A stretch of DNA of 64,000 nucleotides from Flavobacteriaceae bacterium MAR_2009_75 (GCA_002813285.1 PHTZ01000001.1:558001-622000), one strand, 5' to 3'. Shown: positions 17,333 through 26,743, counted from the stretch's first letter. Made by a program: numbers and translations. Notes: generated by a model not told the origin, from the sequence alone.

Positions 17333-19185
17333 TGGCGGATATCATAAAACTCTTACCGGACCACGTAGCCAATCAAATCGCGGCGGGCGAAGTGGTACAG
17401 CGGCCTGCTTCTGTAGTTAAAGAATTATTGGAAAACGCTCTTGATGCCGGCTCGAGCGTTATAAAACTAATTGTTAAAGATGGGGGAAAGGCCCTTATTC
17501 AAGTAGTTGATGACGGTTCAGGTATGAGCACTACCGATGCACGGTTGAGTTTTGAAAGACATGCCACCTCAAAGATACAGAAGGCGGAAGACCTCTTTAA
17601 TTTGAATACTAAAGGGTTTAGGGGTGAAGCGCTGGCATCAATTGCAGCAATCGCACATGTAGAAATGCAGACCAAGCCCGAATCGGATGAAGTGGGCACC
17701 CATTTGAAAATAGAGGGTAGCGAGGTGGTTTCTCAAGAAGTGACCGTAACCCCGAAAGGAACTTCGATGGCAGTGAAGAATTTGTTTTTCAATATACCGG
17801 CACGTCGTAATTTTTTGAAATCGAACCAAGTCGAACTCCGCCATATTACCGATGAATTTCATCGAGTAGCTTTGGCCCACCCCAGCGTTGCTTTTCATTT
17901 CTATAATAATGGAAGTGAACTTTTTAATCTTCCCTCAGACAATTATCGCAAAAGAATCGTAAATATTTTTGGGTCACGCACCAATGAGAAGTTAGTACCG
18001 GTCGAAGAGGAAACCCCTATCGTCAAGATTAAAGGTTTTATCACAAAACCCGAATTTGCGAAGAAAAGCCGTGGGGAACAGTTTTTCTTTGTCAATAATC
18101 GCTTTATTAAAAGTCCGTACTTGCACCATGCAGTAGTAGCAGCCTTTGAAGGACTCATTAAAGCAGATTCTTTTCCTGGCTACTTTTTGTATTTAGAGGT
18201 AGATCCTGCATCCATAGACATTAATATACACCCCACCAAAACGGAAGTAAAATTTGACGACGAACATACGCTATATGCTATTTTGCGCTCAACGATAAAA
18301 CATAGTCTTGGGCAATTCAATGTAGCACCGGCCCTTGATTTCGAACATGACCCCAATCTTCAAACTCCCTATGAGTTTAAAAATAAATCTGTTGTTCAGC
18401 CGAAAGTAACGGTTGATGCCGACTTTAATCCGTTTCAAGAAATACAGAGCAAGGGCAACCAAATGACACCCTCCTATAACAAGCAGCCTGCAAAAAGTTG
18501 GGAAAGCCTTTATGTAGGCATGGAGTCAAGAATGGGCAGTAACGATGCTTTTAATAGCATTAGTTTTGAATCGGAGGCTATAACGGGCTCCATCTTCGAC
18601 GATGAAAAAGAAGTACAGGAAGCCCTGGCGACCACTTTTCAAATCAGGAGAAAATATATAGTTACAACCATCAAGTCGGGTATGGTCGTGATCGATCAGA
18701 GCAGGGCCCATCAAAGAGTGCTGTATGAAAAGTTTTTAAAGAACAGTACGGTTAAAGAAGCGGTAAGCCAACAGCTATTGTTTCCACTTCAATTGACGTT
18801 TACACCTTCAGAAATAAACACGCTAAAAGAAATTGAGAGTATTTTGGTTTCCATTGGCTTCATATTTGATAATATTAAAGATGAATCCTTTACGGTAACC
18901 GGAGTACCCTTGCTCGTTACCGAAAGTGAAGTTAGTATGATATTGGACCAATTGATTTCTGATTATCAACAGGAAATTAATGGTGAAAGTTTTTCGCAAA
19001 CCGATATTTTATCTAAAACTTTGGCCAAGACACTGGCCGTAAAAACGGGCGAAGTTTTGGACAGCAAATCGCAATTAGCGCTTGTAAATGACTTATTTGC
19101 CTGTACAGATGCAACACTAAGTCCGTTCAACAAACCGGTATATATTACCATCACAGAGAGTGATATTGATAAAAAATTCATTTAA
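17332..19185 (+). CDS. mutL: DNA mismatch repair protein MutL
   Basis: A 617-aa GHKL ATPase that links MutS mismatch recognition to strand removal. N-terminal motifs are intact: ELLENALDAGSS at 31-42, DDGSGM at 60-65, RGEALASI near 95 and, past 140, GTSMAVKNLFFNIPAR. The C-terminal dimerisation domain is present, but the endonuclease motif usually written DQHAxxExxxxE reads DQSRAHQRVLYE near 453, and the usual C-terminal CPHGRP reads SPFNKP near 597, so nicking activity is doubtful. Translation is coupled to the small gene upstream, and the first rhomboid gene follows with no spacer. Confidence 0.95.
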   Translation: MADIIKLLPDHVANQIAAGEVVQRPASVVKELLENALDAGSSVIKLIVKDGGKALIQVVDDGSGMSTTDARLSFERHATSKIQKAEDLFNLNTKGFRGEALASIAAIAHVEMQTKPESDEVGTHLKIEGSEVVSQEVTVTPKGTSMAVKNLFFNIPARRNFLKSNQVELRHITDEFHRVALAHPSVAFHFYNNGSELFNLPSDNYRKRIVNIFGSRTNEKLVPVEEETPIVKIKGFITKPEFAKKSRGEQFFFVNNRFIKSPYLHHAVVAAFEGLIKADSFPGYFLYLEVDPASIDINIHPTKTEVKFDDEHTLYAILRSTIKHSLGQFNVAPALDFEHDPNLQTPYEFKNKSVVQPKVTVDADFNPFQEIQSKGNQMTPSYNKQPAKSWESLYVGMESRMGSNDAFNSISFESEAITGSIFDDEKEVQEALATTFQIRRKYIVTTIKSGMVVIDQSRAHQRVLYEKFLKNSTVKEAVSQQLLFPLQLTFTPSEINTLKEIESILVSIGFIFDNIKDESFTVTGVPLLVTESEVSMILDQLISDYQQEINGESFSQTDILSKTLAKTLAVKTGEVLDSKSQLALVNDLFACTDATLSPFNKPVYITITESDIDKKFI

Positions 19186-19920
19186 ATGGGAAGACTGACG
19201 GAAGCGGTAAAACACTTGCTTATAATTAATATTCTATTTTTCGTGGCCACACAGCTTTACGGAGAACAGATGTATGCCTGGTTTTCTTTATGGTACCCAG
19301 AGAACCCCAATTTTCAGTGGTGGCAAATTGTTACACATATGTTTATGCATGGCAGCTTCATGCATATATTATTCAACATGTACGCATTATATGCTTTTGG
19401 AACTCCTTTAGAACGGATGTGGGGCCGAAATAAATTCTTGTTTTTTTATTTTTCGGCAGGTTTAGGAGCTGCCTTGTTGCATTCCGTTGTCAATTACTTT
19501 ATGTTTAATGATGGTTTACAGGCACTTGTAGACAGCGGAATTGATAAGAACCAAATTTTGGATATTATTTCGGGAGGACAATATAGTCCCGCATGGGAAA
19601 ACATAATCGGTGCCGATAAGGTCGATAGCTTTTTAAGCGCATTCAACACCCCTGCCGTGGGAGCTTCAGGAGCTATTTACGGTGTTTTGGTAGCATTCGC
19701 ATTCACCTATTCAGAAGCCGAGTTAATGCTTATATTTCTACCCATACCCATTAAAGCTAAATATTTTGTGCCACTTTTGATTGTAGGTGATTTATTCTTT
19801 GGTTTCACAGGTACAGCAACAGGAATAGCACATTTCGCCCATATTGGCGGCGCCCTCTTCGGATTTTTAATGATGTGGTATTGGAAAAAGAATCAGTTTA
19901 ACAACAACCGGTGGAATTAA
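19186..19920 (+). CDS. rhomboid family intramembrane serine protease (first of pair)
   Basis: A 244-aa polytopic inner-membrane protease. The catalytic Ser lies in GASGAIYG near 159-166 and the catalytic His in HFAHIGGALFGF near 214-225; the oxyanion/loop region MHGSFMHILFNMYALYAFG near 55-73 is also typical. A loop insertion of about 40 residues separates the second and third helices. The ATG directly abuts the mutL stop. The second rhomboid gene starts one base after this stop. Substrates are unknown. Confidence 0.93.
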   Translation: MGRLTEAVKHLLIINILFFVATQLYGEQMYAWFSLWYPENPNFQWWQIVTHMFMHGSFMHILFNMYALYAFGTPLERMWGRNKFLFFYFSAGLGAALLHSVVNYFMFNDGLQALVDSGIDKNQILDIISGGQYSPAWENIIGADKVDSFLSAFNTPAVGASGAIYGVLVAFAFTYSEAELMLIFLPIPIKAKYFVPLLIVGDLFFGFTGTATGIAHFAHIGGALFGFLMMWYWKKNQFNNNRWN

Positions 19921-19921
19921 T

Positions 19922-20788
19922 ATGACGAACGGAGGATTAAGATATCAATATACTAGATTGAGTGTATCAGAAAAACTGATTGCAATCAATGTACTTGTGT
20001 TCATCATCATGGGCCTAATCACAGCATTGATCAGCTCTACTGTTGAAGATTGGTTCGCACTACCCAAAGACTTTTTCGATTTCTTGATGCAACCTTGGTC
20101 ATTGATTACCTACTCTTTCTTGCATGGGGGCATCTTTCACATCTTATGGAATATGTACATTCTATATGTGGCCGGCCGTATCGTTTTAAACCTTTTTGAC
20201 GGAAAACGTTTCTTGAATATTTATTTTTTAGGAGTCATTCTAGGAGGCCTATTGTTTCTCTTAAGTTATAATATCTTCCCCACTTTGGTGGGCATCAATG
20301 CCTCATTGATAGGAGCATCGGCAGGTGTAATGGCCGTTTTAATCTTTGTTTGCACTTATATGCCCAATCAAGAGGTTCGTCTTATCTTTTTCAACGTAAA
20401 ACTATGGCAAATCGGACTCTTCGTTGTTTTGATGGATTTGGTTCAGATACCGCTCGGAGGCAATGTTGGTGGCCGTATCGCCCATTTAGGAGGTGCTCTC
20501 TTGGGCTATGTTTATGCTAGACAGCTTTATAAAGGAACCGATATTGGTGAAGGGTTTTCAAAGTTTGTTGACGGCATTGCCAATTTATTTAAGAAAAGCG
20601 AAAAAAAGTCTCCATTGAAAACAGTTTATAGAAAACAAAAAACCTCTTCAAGTACAACTGCCAAATACGATAAGAAAAGTCAGCAAAAGAAAATTGATGC
20701 CATCTTAGATAAAATCAGCAAATCGGGCTACGAGAGTTTGTCTAAGGCCGAAAAAGACTTTTTGTTCAAGGCAGGAAAGGAGGATTAG
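19922..20788 (+). CDS. rhomboid family protease with C-terminal DUF6576-like tail (second of pair)
   Basis: A 288-aa polytopic membrane protease with the rhomboid Ser in GASAGVMAVL near 130 and His in RIAHLGGALLGY near 185-195; LHGGIFHILWNMYILYVAG near 62-80 is the conserved loop. After the last helix comes a soluble tail of about 80 residues, ending in KKIDAILDKISKSGYESLS, a small domain often attached to flavobacterial rhomboids. It differs clearly from the neighbouring rhomboid, so the pair is old rather than a fresh duplication. Confidence 0.93.
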   Translation: MTNGGLRYQYTRLSVSEKLIAINVLVFIIMGLITALISSTVEDWFALPKDFFDFLMQPWSLITYSFLHGGIFHILWNMYILYVAGRIVLNLFDGKRFLNIYFLGVILGGLLFLLSYNIFPTLVGINASLIGASAGVMAVLIFVCTYMPNQEVRLIFFNVKLWQIGLFVVLMDLVQIPLGGNVGGRIAHLGGALLGYVYARQLYKGTDIGEGFSKFVDGIANLFKKSEKKSPLKTVYRKQKTSSSTTAKYDKKSQQKKIDAILDKISKSGYESLSKAEKDFLFKAGKED

Positions 20789-20791
20789 ACA

Positions 20792-21817
20792 ATGAAGGGA
20801 CTTTCGCTTTTCAACAAAATAGTCTATGCTCTAAATGTGATTGTATTTTCATTGCTATTGATAGCTTGTGCTATTCCCTACCTTACCGATGAGTTTTTTT
20901 CCTTTCTTTCTTTCTTGAGCCTCTCGGTACCGCTTCTGGTTATAATTAACCTTGTGTTTTTTCTCTATTGGCTACTACAGCTTAAAAGACAGATGTTATT
21001 GTCCTTATTCATACTAATTTTAGGCTATTTTGTATTGGACACCTTTTTTATATTCGGAAACAATCCCGAAATGATAGAAGACGAAAATTTAAAGGTCATG
21101 AGTTTCAATGTACACGGTTTTAAGGTATTTGGAGATTCTGATCGTTTAGAGCTCTATGAAAAAATTAAAGGTTTTGTAAGAAAAGAAAATCCTGACATCA
21201 TTGGCTTTCAAGAAGTAGGTTACAGAATGGATGAAACCTTTCTTGATTACCCCTATGGTTTTGTCAAAAGAATTCAATCGGGAGATAAAGTACATCTTGG
21301 TATTTTTTCAAAATACCCTATTATTAAAGCCGAAATTATTCATTTTCCTAACAGTATAAACAATGGTTCGTATGCAGACATTTTATATAAAAATGATACG
21401 ATTAGATTTTACAATGTACATATGCAATCATTAGGAATTACTCCGGGTTCCGGCAATGTTAGATCTAAAACACCGGAACAACTTTATGAAAAATTGAGCA
21501 CACGTTTTAAAAGACAGTTAAAACAGGCAAAGATGATTGAAGACCATAAGGCAAAATGTCCTCACCCAATTATACTTTGCGCCGATATGAACAACACTCA
21601 ATTCTCCAATGTATATCAAGCACTTAAGGGAGAAAGTCAGGATTCATTTATTGAAAAAGGTATAGGTTTCGGACGAACTTACAATCTCTTCCAATTTCCC
21701 CTTCGAATCGATTATATACTAGCAGACCATAATTTCAAGGTTATTTCCCACAAAAACTACGATGAGAAACTATCAGATCACTTTCCCGTAATGGCTTCAT
21801 TTAGATTGAAGCAGTAA
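20792..21817 (+). CDS. membrane-anchored endonuclease/exonuclease/phosphatase family protein
   Basis: A 341-aa protein with three hydrophobic segments in the first 90 residues and then an EEP (DNase I-like) domain facing the periplasm. Motifs: MSFNVHGF near 102, IGFQEVG near 137, CADMNNTQFS near 264, RIDYILAD near 306 and SDHFPVMA near 328, so the metal and catalytic residues look complete. It is the usual neighbour of rhomboid genes in flavobacteria. Phosphodiester or phosphomonoester substrate is not predictable. Its 3' end overlaps the convergent DUF6122 gene by 21 bases. Confidence 0.88.
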   Translation: MKGLSLFNKIVYALNVIVFSLLLIACAIPYLTDEFFSFLSFLSLSVPLLVIINLVFFLYWLLQLKRQMLLSLFILILGYFVLDTFFIFGNNPEMIEDENLKVMSFNVHGFKVFGDSDRLELYEKIKGFVRKENPDIIGFQEVGYRMDETFLDYPYGFVKRIQSGDKVHLGIFSKYPIIKAEIIHFPNSINNGSYADILYKNDTIRFYNVHMQSLGITPGSGNVRSKTPEQLYEKLSTRFKRQLKQAKMIEDHKAKCPHPIILCADMNNTQFSNVYQALKGESQDSFIEKGIGFGRTYNLFQFPLRIDYILADHNFKVISHKNYDEKLSDHFPVMASFRLKQ

Positions 21818-22117
21818 AGAACAGTCCGCCCAATCGGCCAATATATGAATTAGAAGGGCTAGCCCGTAAACTCTTGTTTTTCTAAACAAGAACAGGAGCA
21901 AATAAATTCCTATTGCCCAATAACTATGTAAGGGGTGAAAACCAATACTACACCTCTCCGGGTCAAAAACGGGATTAGCCAATAAATGATCGATATCAAT
22001 AACTATTCCTGCCAATAGAATTAGAACGACCTTTAGCTGATTTTTCTTAAAAAAGGTAAGACCTATAGCTATAGGTACCAGAAAATGAATACCATAGTGA
22101 ATTAAAAATCTAAGCAT
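21797..22117 (-). CDS. DUF6122 family membrane protein
   Basis: A 106-aa polytopic membrane protein with four hydrophobic segments. It has DIDH at 41-44, HPLH at 61-64 and a late His/Asp group (H91, D95, D98), a pattern like that of the membrane-bound metal-dependent hydrolase (YdjM/DUF457) group, so a metal site in the membrane is likely. No activity is known to me. Its start overlaps the WbqC gene stop by a single base, and its 3' end runs 21 bases into the convergent EEP gene. Confidence 0.8.
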   Translation of the reverse strand: MLRFLIHYGIHFLVPIAIGLTFFKKNQLKVVLILLAGIVIDIDHLLANPVFDPERCSIGFHPLHSYWAIGIYLLLFLFRKTRVYGLALLIHILADWADCSLLLQSK

Positions 22118-22740
22118 TAATATCCTGTATTTATCCGCTTCAAATAACTGGTAACGTTGGTTCCTTCATTGAACAATAAATCGAGAACACTGAGATTAGC
22201 AATAAAACCATGACGTTCACCGAAAACTTGATTGTACGATTCCGTCTCTACGTGAATTGAACGTTTGGCATTTACCAACTCTCTTGCATCGGTTACTTCA
22301 TTTGGGTTCAACTCAAATATATTCGTCCGTTGGTCTGATATATTCAATTGAAGCGCATCACCTACCGTTTCTATAGTCTTTAAATTAAAATCCAGTAAAT
22401 GTGTGTATTCTTTATTAAAAAGGGGAGCTATATCGTCTTCATAGAATTCGAAAAAAGGTGAAGTTCGGTAAGCTGTCTGTAAAGTTCTCCAATGTTGACG
22501 TTGCCAGGGGTAAGAGTTATCAAGCAAAACATCTTTATACTTTTGTCGTCCTTGTTCGCCTCCCACATGTTGAATCGGAATACTCAGCATATGCCTACCT
22601 TGATCCGTAGATATATAACAACGGTTTCTATAGGTTTGCTTCTGGTAATTATCCTCAGTCTCCCATATAATATCATGTTGCGCAATATTCGCGAATGTCG
22701 CTATGTTCGGAAAGTATGCCGGATGAAGTAAAATTTTCAA
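22117..22740 (-). CDS. WbqC family protein
   Basis: A 207-aa cytosolic protein of the WbqC family. The opening LHPAYFPNIATFANIAQ, the segment YRNRCYISTDQGRHMLSIP near 38-56, and PWQRQHWRTLQTAYRTSPFF near 78-97 match it, as does the LSVLDLLFNEG segment near the end. WbqC proteins are found in polysaccharide clusters and are thought to modify sugars, but here there is no glycan cluster. The biochemical activity is not established. It is translationally coupled to the DUF6122 gene. Confidence 0.88.
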   Translation of the reverse strand: MKILLHPAYFPNIATFANIAQHDIIWETEDNYQKQTYRNRCYISTDQGRHMLSIPIQHVGGEQGRQKYKDVLLDNSYPWQRQHWRTLQTAYRTSPFFEFYEDDIAPLFNKEYTHLLDFNLKTIETVGDALQLNISDQRTNIFELNPNEVTDARELVNAKRSIHVETESYNQVFGERHGFIANLSVLDLLFNEGTNVTSYLKRINTGY

Positions 22741-22793
22741 TGTTTTGATAAATTTAAGGGAAGGTGAACTTCCAAATCAGTAAAAAACAAGGA

Positions 22794-23570
22794 TTAAAAC
22801 AATTCAGGAACATACTTGATAAGAATTCTAATTCCTACGACCAGCACGAGCAAAGCGGTAACTCTTTTTATTCCATTAGGTGTAAACCTCTTAAGACTTA
22901 GTCGAATTCCCAACTGACCCCCGATCAAAACTGAAAGCACCAAGGCAATTGTTTCTTTCCATGGCAAATTTAACATATCTCCTTGAACTAATCCGACCAA
23001 ACCTGAAATGGAGTTCACCAAAATAAAAAAACTAGCCAAAGCGGCAATTTTTATTGATTTATCCCATCTTAAATGATTCAGTATAGGTGCTAAAAAAATT
23101 CCACCGCCGATACCGACCAAACCGGAAAGCAAGCCTATAACCCCACCTAATAGGTAATTCATATATTTAGGATAAGTTTTCAACTGCTCATCACTTCTAG
23201 ATGTAGAGAACGTCTGCCAAGCCAAAAAAATAGCCGACACTACTAACGAGACACCTAACAGAATAAAAAAAACATGCTCTTGCAATCGAAACGAAGCTCC
23301 AATAAATGCTAAGGGAATACTTGCCAAAATAAAAGGCAGAAAATCTTTAAATTTTGTATGACCATTTTTAAAGTATAGGTAGGTACTGCCCGAGACCACT
23401 ACCAGATTACAGATCAGTGCTACGGAGCGAATGGCAAAAAAACCGGTCAGAAATAGTGCTAAAAGAGCTAAATAGCTAGACCCTCCGCCAAAGCCTACCG
23501 AAGAATAAAGCGTTGCCACCACAAAGAAACCCGAGCAAAGTAGTATCAGGTTTTCAATACTTAGGAGCAT
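22794..23570 (-). CDS. TauE/SafE family anion exporter (last gene of the Moco operon)
   Basis: A 258-aa membrane protein with about eight hydrophobic segments. Paired motifs SSVGFGGGSSYLALL near 22-36 and GLLSGLVGIGGGIFLAPIL near 142-160 are typical of the two halves of TauE/SafE transporters, which carry sulfite, sulfonates or other sulfur compounds. Its start lies 17 bases inside moeB, so it belongs to the molybdenum-cofactor operon. Export of a sulfur compound linked to sulfite handling by a molybdoenzyme is plausible, but inferred. Confidence 0.9.
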   Translation of the reverse strand: MLLSIENLILLCSGFFVVATLYSSVGFGGGSSYLALLALFLTGFFAIRSVALICNLVVVSGSTYLYFKNGHTKFKDFLPFILASIPLAFIGASFRLQEHVFFILLGVSLVVSAIFLAWQTFSTSRSDEQLKTYPKYMNYLLGGVIGLLSGLVGIGGGIFLAPILNHLRWDKSIKIAALASFFILVNSISGLVGLVQGDMLNLPWKETIALVLSVLIGGQLGIRLSLKRFTPNGIKRVTALLVLVVGIRILIKYVPELF

Positions 23571-24624
23571 GCTTTGGCATTTGGTTCATTCCGCCGGCAA
23601 CATTAATTAAATTAACATCTGGCATTAAAGACTGTAACTTAGCTATTGCCTTTTTACTTCTCACCCCCGATTGACAGATACAATAAATCGAAACAGTAAA
23701 GTCAATCTCTTCATAGCGCTCTTCCAATTCATTTAACGGAATATTTTTGGCGAAAGGCAGGTGGTTTCTGTTAAACTCTTTCTCTGTACGAACATCGATG
23801 AGCTGAAGCTGATGTTCAACAGACATTTCTAAAAAATCTGCAGGGTCGACGTCTTTCACAGCCACTGGACAGTCCAATTCATAATTGTTATTTAACACAA
23901 CTATCTTTTGATTTTCAGGTCGAGCTCCAAATTTTATCCTTTTAAATGAATTGCTCAAACCATTAAATAATAATAATTGACCGGATAGCACCTCGCCCAC
24001 ATCGGTAAGTACCTTTATCGCTTCTAGCGCCTGTAAATTTCCAATGATGCCCGGTAAAATACCCAAAACACCATTTTCGTTACAATTGGGAACTTCATCA
24101 TTTTTGGGCATATTCGGAAAGAGGCATCTATACGTCGGCCCTTCATTATAATTGAAAACACTCACCTGCCCTTCAAAACCATGTAAGGCTCCGTAAACAA
24201 AAGGCTTTCCTAGAACTACACAAGCGTCGTTAACTAAATACCTCGTTGGAAAATTATCGGACGCATCGACTACTAAATCATATGCCGAAATCAACTCTAT
24301 AGCATTCTCTTTGACTAGAAAAGTCGAGTGCTCGATTATATTCGTTGTCGAATTTTGCTTGCGTAGCTTTTCACCCAAAACCTCAACTTTGGGTCTGCCC
24401 ACATCACTTTCCGAAAACAAGACCTGACGGTGTAAATTCGACTCTGAAACCACATCATTGTCCACAATACCTATTGTACCTGCTCCCATGGCATTAAGGT
24501 ACATCAACACGGGAATACCCAAACCTCCACCACCAATAACCAATACCTTAGAATTTATCAGTTTGTTCTGTGCCTCAGCACCAAAATCGGATAAAATCAC
24601 TTGACGTTGATAGCGCTCCAGCAT
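23554..24624 (-). CDS. moeB: MoeB/ThiF-type adenylyltransferase with rhodanese domain
   Basis: A 356-aa E1-like enzyme that adenylates the C-terminal Gly-Gly of MoaD, and perhaps moves sulfur to it. The ThiF domain (about 1-240) has the ATP loop GGGGLGIP at 31-38, DNDVVSESNLHRQVLF, and NENGVLGILPGIIG near 180-193. The rhodanese domain (about 255-356) has the Cys loop CQSGVR near 313. The zinc Cys pairs of typical MoeB are incomplete: one Cys in TYRCLF and one in ELDCPV. A sulfur-donor role for the fused domain is inferred. It lies two bases after mobA and overlaps tauE. Confidence 0.92.
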   Translation of the reverse strand: MLERYQRQVILSDFGAEAQNKLINSKVLVIGGGGLGIPVLMYLNAMGAGTIGIVDNDVVSESNLHRQVLFSESDVGRPKVEVLGEKLRKQNSTTNIIEHSTFLVKENAIELISAYDLVVDASDNFPTRYLVNDACVVLGKPFVYGALHGFEGQVSVFNYNEGPTYRCLFPNMPKNDEVPNCNENGVLGILPGIIGNLQALEAIKVLTDVGEVLSGQLLLFNGLSNSFKRIKFGARPENQKIVVLNNNYELDCPVAVKDVDPADFLEMSVEHQLQLIDVRTEKEFNRNHLPFAKNIPLNELEERYEEIDFTVSIYCICQSGVRSKKAIAKLQSLMPDVNLINVAGGMNQMPKHAPKY

Positions 24625-24626
24625 AA

Positions 24627-25223
24627 TTATTCCAAAGATAATTTAACGATAGCCTCTTTGTATTCTTCTTCAGAATTGGCGTTTAACAAAACGTTGGGAT
24701 CTGTCGGAAAAACCAATTTAACCTCATTATTGATTAAAAATTTTCGAGGGCAGGTACCGTTGCCCGTATTTAGATAGTCTATTGAACTTTTAAAAGCCTT
24801 GGGTTCCCAAATTGCACATAAAGGCTCTGGTAGCGGGTTTTCTTTTTGCGCAAAAGTTGTAGCCAAAACATTAGGATTACGTGCAGCAATTAATTCTTGT
24901 AGTGATTGCAAATTTATTATGGGAAGATCACATGCCAATACGAGCCAAGCCACGTCTGAATGCCTTTTATATGCGGATAAAAGTCCGTTAAACGGGCCTC
25001 TATATTCGTTTTCATCTACAATGGTTTCAAAATCATCAGAAATTCCATCTTTTTGATCTGATCGTACGCTTACATAGGTTTTTTCGCAAACCCTGCTCAG
25101 CAAATGATACAAGTAATCTCGTTGGGGCATACCGTGATAGGGTATCAGACCTTTGTCCTTCCCCATTCGGGTACTTTTGCCCCCCGCCAGCACTAAGCCG
25201 TATAATTCAGGACCTATAATCAT
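24627..25223 (-). CDS. mobA: molybdenum cofactor guanylyltransferase
   Basis: A 198-aa enzyme that transfers GMP from GTP to molybdopterin to give the bis-MGD form used by DMSO-reductase-family enzymes. The nucleotide loop LAGGKSTRMGKDKG (about 11-24) and LACDLPIINLQSLQ near 98-111 match MobA. The start overlaps the moaC stop by 17 bases. Its presence implies that the organism has a bis-MGD enzyme such as nitrate reductase or formate dehydrogenase somewhere in the genome. Confidence 0.93.
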   Translation of the reverse strand: MIIGPELYGLVLAGGKSTRMGKDKGLIPYHGMPQRDYLYHLLSRVCEKTYVSVRSDQKDGISDDFETIVDENEYRGPFNGLLSAYKRHSDVAWLVLACDLPIINLQSLQELIAARNPNVLATTFAQKENPLPEPLCAIWEPKAFKSSIDYLNTGNGTCPRKFLINNEVKLVFPTDPNVLLNANSEEEYKEAIVKLSLE

Positions 25224-25677
25224 TCTTGCCTCCCGTTTTCTCTTTCAACATTATTTTATCGATCACAATGTCGTGCGACAATGCCTTACACATATCATAA
25301 ATCGTCAAGGCACTAACTGACACACCGGTCAAGGCCTCCATTTCAACTCCCGTTCGTTCGCTGCATTTGACAGTACACACGATTTCGAGACTGTTGTTTT
25401 GCGGCGTAATGTCAATGTTTACTTTAGATAGATTGATTTGATGACATAAAGGTATCAAATCAGAAGTTTTTTTTACTGCCTGAATTCCCGAGATTACGGC
25501 GGTATGTATTATGCTTCCCTTCTTGCCCAAAAAATCTTGTTGGGCCAATGTTTCAAACACCGATGGCGGAAACAGGACCCGTCCAGAGGCAACGGCCAAT
25601 CGAGCCGTAATCTTTTTTTCAGACACATCGACCATTGTCGCATTGCCTGAATCATCAATATGTGAAAGCTTGTTCAT
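25207..25677 (-). CDS. moaC: cyclic pyranopterin monophosphate synthase
   Basis: A 156-aa enzyme that converts the MoaA product, 3',8-cyclo-GTP, to cyclic pyranopterin monophosphate. Conserved segments are SHIDDSGNATMVDVSEK at the N-terminus, KKTSDLIPLCHQINLSK near 69-85 and ERTGVEMEALTGVSVSALT near 107-125. The length is normal. It lies between moaA and mobA in the operon. Confidence 0.96.
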   Translation of the reverse strand: MNKLSHIDDSGNATMVDVSEKKITARLAVASGRVLFPPSVFETLAQQDFLGKKGSIIHTAVISGIQAVKKTSDLIPLCHQINLSKVNIDITPQNNSLEIVCTVKCSERTGVEMEALTGVSVSALTIYDMCKALSHDIVIDKIMLKEKTGGKNDYRS

Positions 25678-25729
25678 TGTTTATTTTATTTGGATTTTTC
25701 TCAGGATGTTCAACATCCTATTACTAAAC

Positions 25730-26713
25730 TCACCCACCAATCGAAGTCATTGAGTTATCGAAAACCCCCTGATATTTTTGTTGCGCTTCAAACCCTGTTT
25801 TCGCCCTGCTTCCTATGGCTTTTAAAATTTGCTCTATGACCTTTACTTCTGAATCGTTACTTCGTAAAATATCACGGATGTTCATACTAGGTTTAGCATA
25901 CAAACAAGTGATTACGTCTCCTGTGGCGGAAATTCGAAGTCTGTTGCAAGTACCGCAGAAAGTTCGGCTAAATGAAGGGATGACGCCAAACGTACCTTTA
26001 AACCCAGGAATTTTATAATTCATAGATGTTGAAGTTTTGGGCGATTCAAGCTTGTAATAATCTGGATGTTTCTCTTTTATGTAGTCAAGAATACGTTTAT
26101 AGTCCCAAGCGATAGACTGAAACTTTTTGCTTCCGCCATTAAATGGCATTTCCTCTAAAAATCGTACAGAGACATTATAGTGTTTGGTCAACTCGAGCAT
26201 TGGTAAGATATCTTCGGTATTTTGACCTTCCAGCGCAATAAAATTGATACGCACGTTGAAGCCTTCGGTAATCAAACGTACCATATTGTTATACACCGTA
26301 TCATATTGATTACGGCGGGTTATACGCTCAAAGGTTTCGCGATTGATAGCATCCATACTAACATTGATGTTTTTCACACCAAGTTCTTTCAGTTCATCTA
26401 TATACGGGCCTATCAAGGTAGCATTGGTAGTCACCGAAATGTCATTAAGCTTTTTCAAGCTTGAAAGCTTTCGAAAAAGAACCATCAAGTCTTTACGAAC
26501 AAAGGGCTCACCGCCAGTAATACGAATTTTGTCGACACCTTGTGATACCAGAATTTCACTGAGTCTCGACAATTCGTCGATAGTAAAAAGCTTATCGTTT
26601 TTCACGAAATTAATGCCCTCGGCCGGCATACAGTAATTGCACCGCAAGTTACAGCGATCCGTCACCGCCAGTCTCACATAGTTAATCTCTCTATTGTGAT
26701 TGTCTATCAGCAT
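25730..26713 (-). CDS. moaA: GTP 3',8-cyclase
   Basis: A 327-aa radical SAM enzyme that starts molybdopterin synthesis from GTP. The N-terminal cluster motif CNLRCNYC is at 21-28, ITGGEPFVRKDL is near 64-75, the C-terminal cluster Cys are in FCGTCNRLR and ITCLYA near 255-275, and the functionally required C-terminal Gly-Gly is present. Start ATG 26713 gives the standard length. It lies 30 bp downstream of moaE. Confidence 0.97.
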   Translation of the reverse strand: MLIDNHNREINYVRLAVTDRCNLRCNYCMPAEGINFVKNDKLFTIDELSRLSEILVSQGVDKIRITGGEPFVRKDLMVLFRKLSSLKKLNDISVTTNATLIGPYIDELKELGVKNINVSMDAINRETFERITRRNQYDTVYNNMVRLITEGFNVRINFIALEGQNTEDILPMLELTKHYNVSVRFLEEMPFNGGSKKFQSIAWDYKRILDYIKEKHPDYYKLESPKTSTSMNYKIPGFKGTFGVIPSFSRTFCGTCNRLRISATGDVITCLYAKPSMNIRDILRSNDSEVKVIEQILKAIGSRAKTGFEAQQKYQGVFDNSMTSIGG

Positions 26714-26743
26714 ATTTTGTTTCTGTTCAAGTGTCTTAAATTT

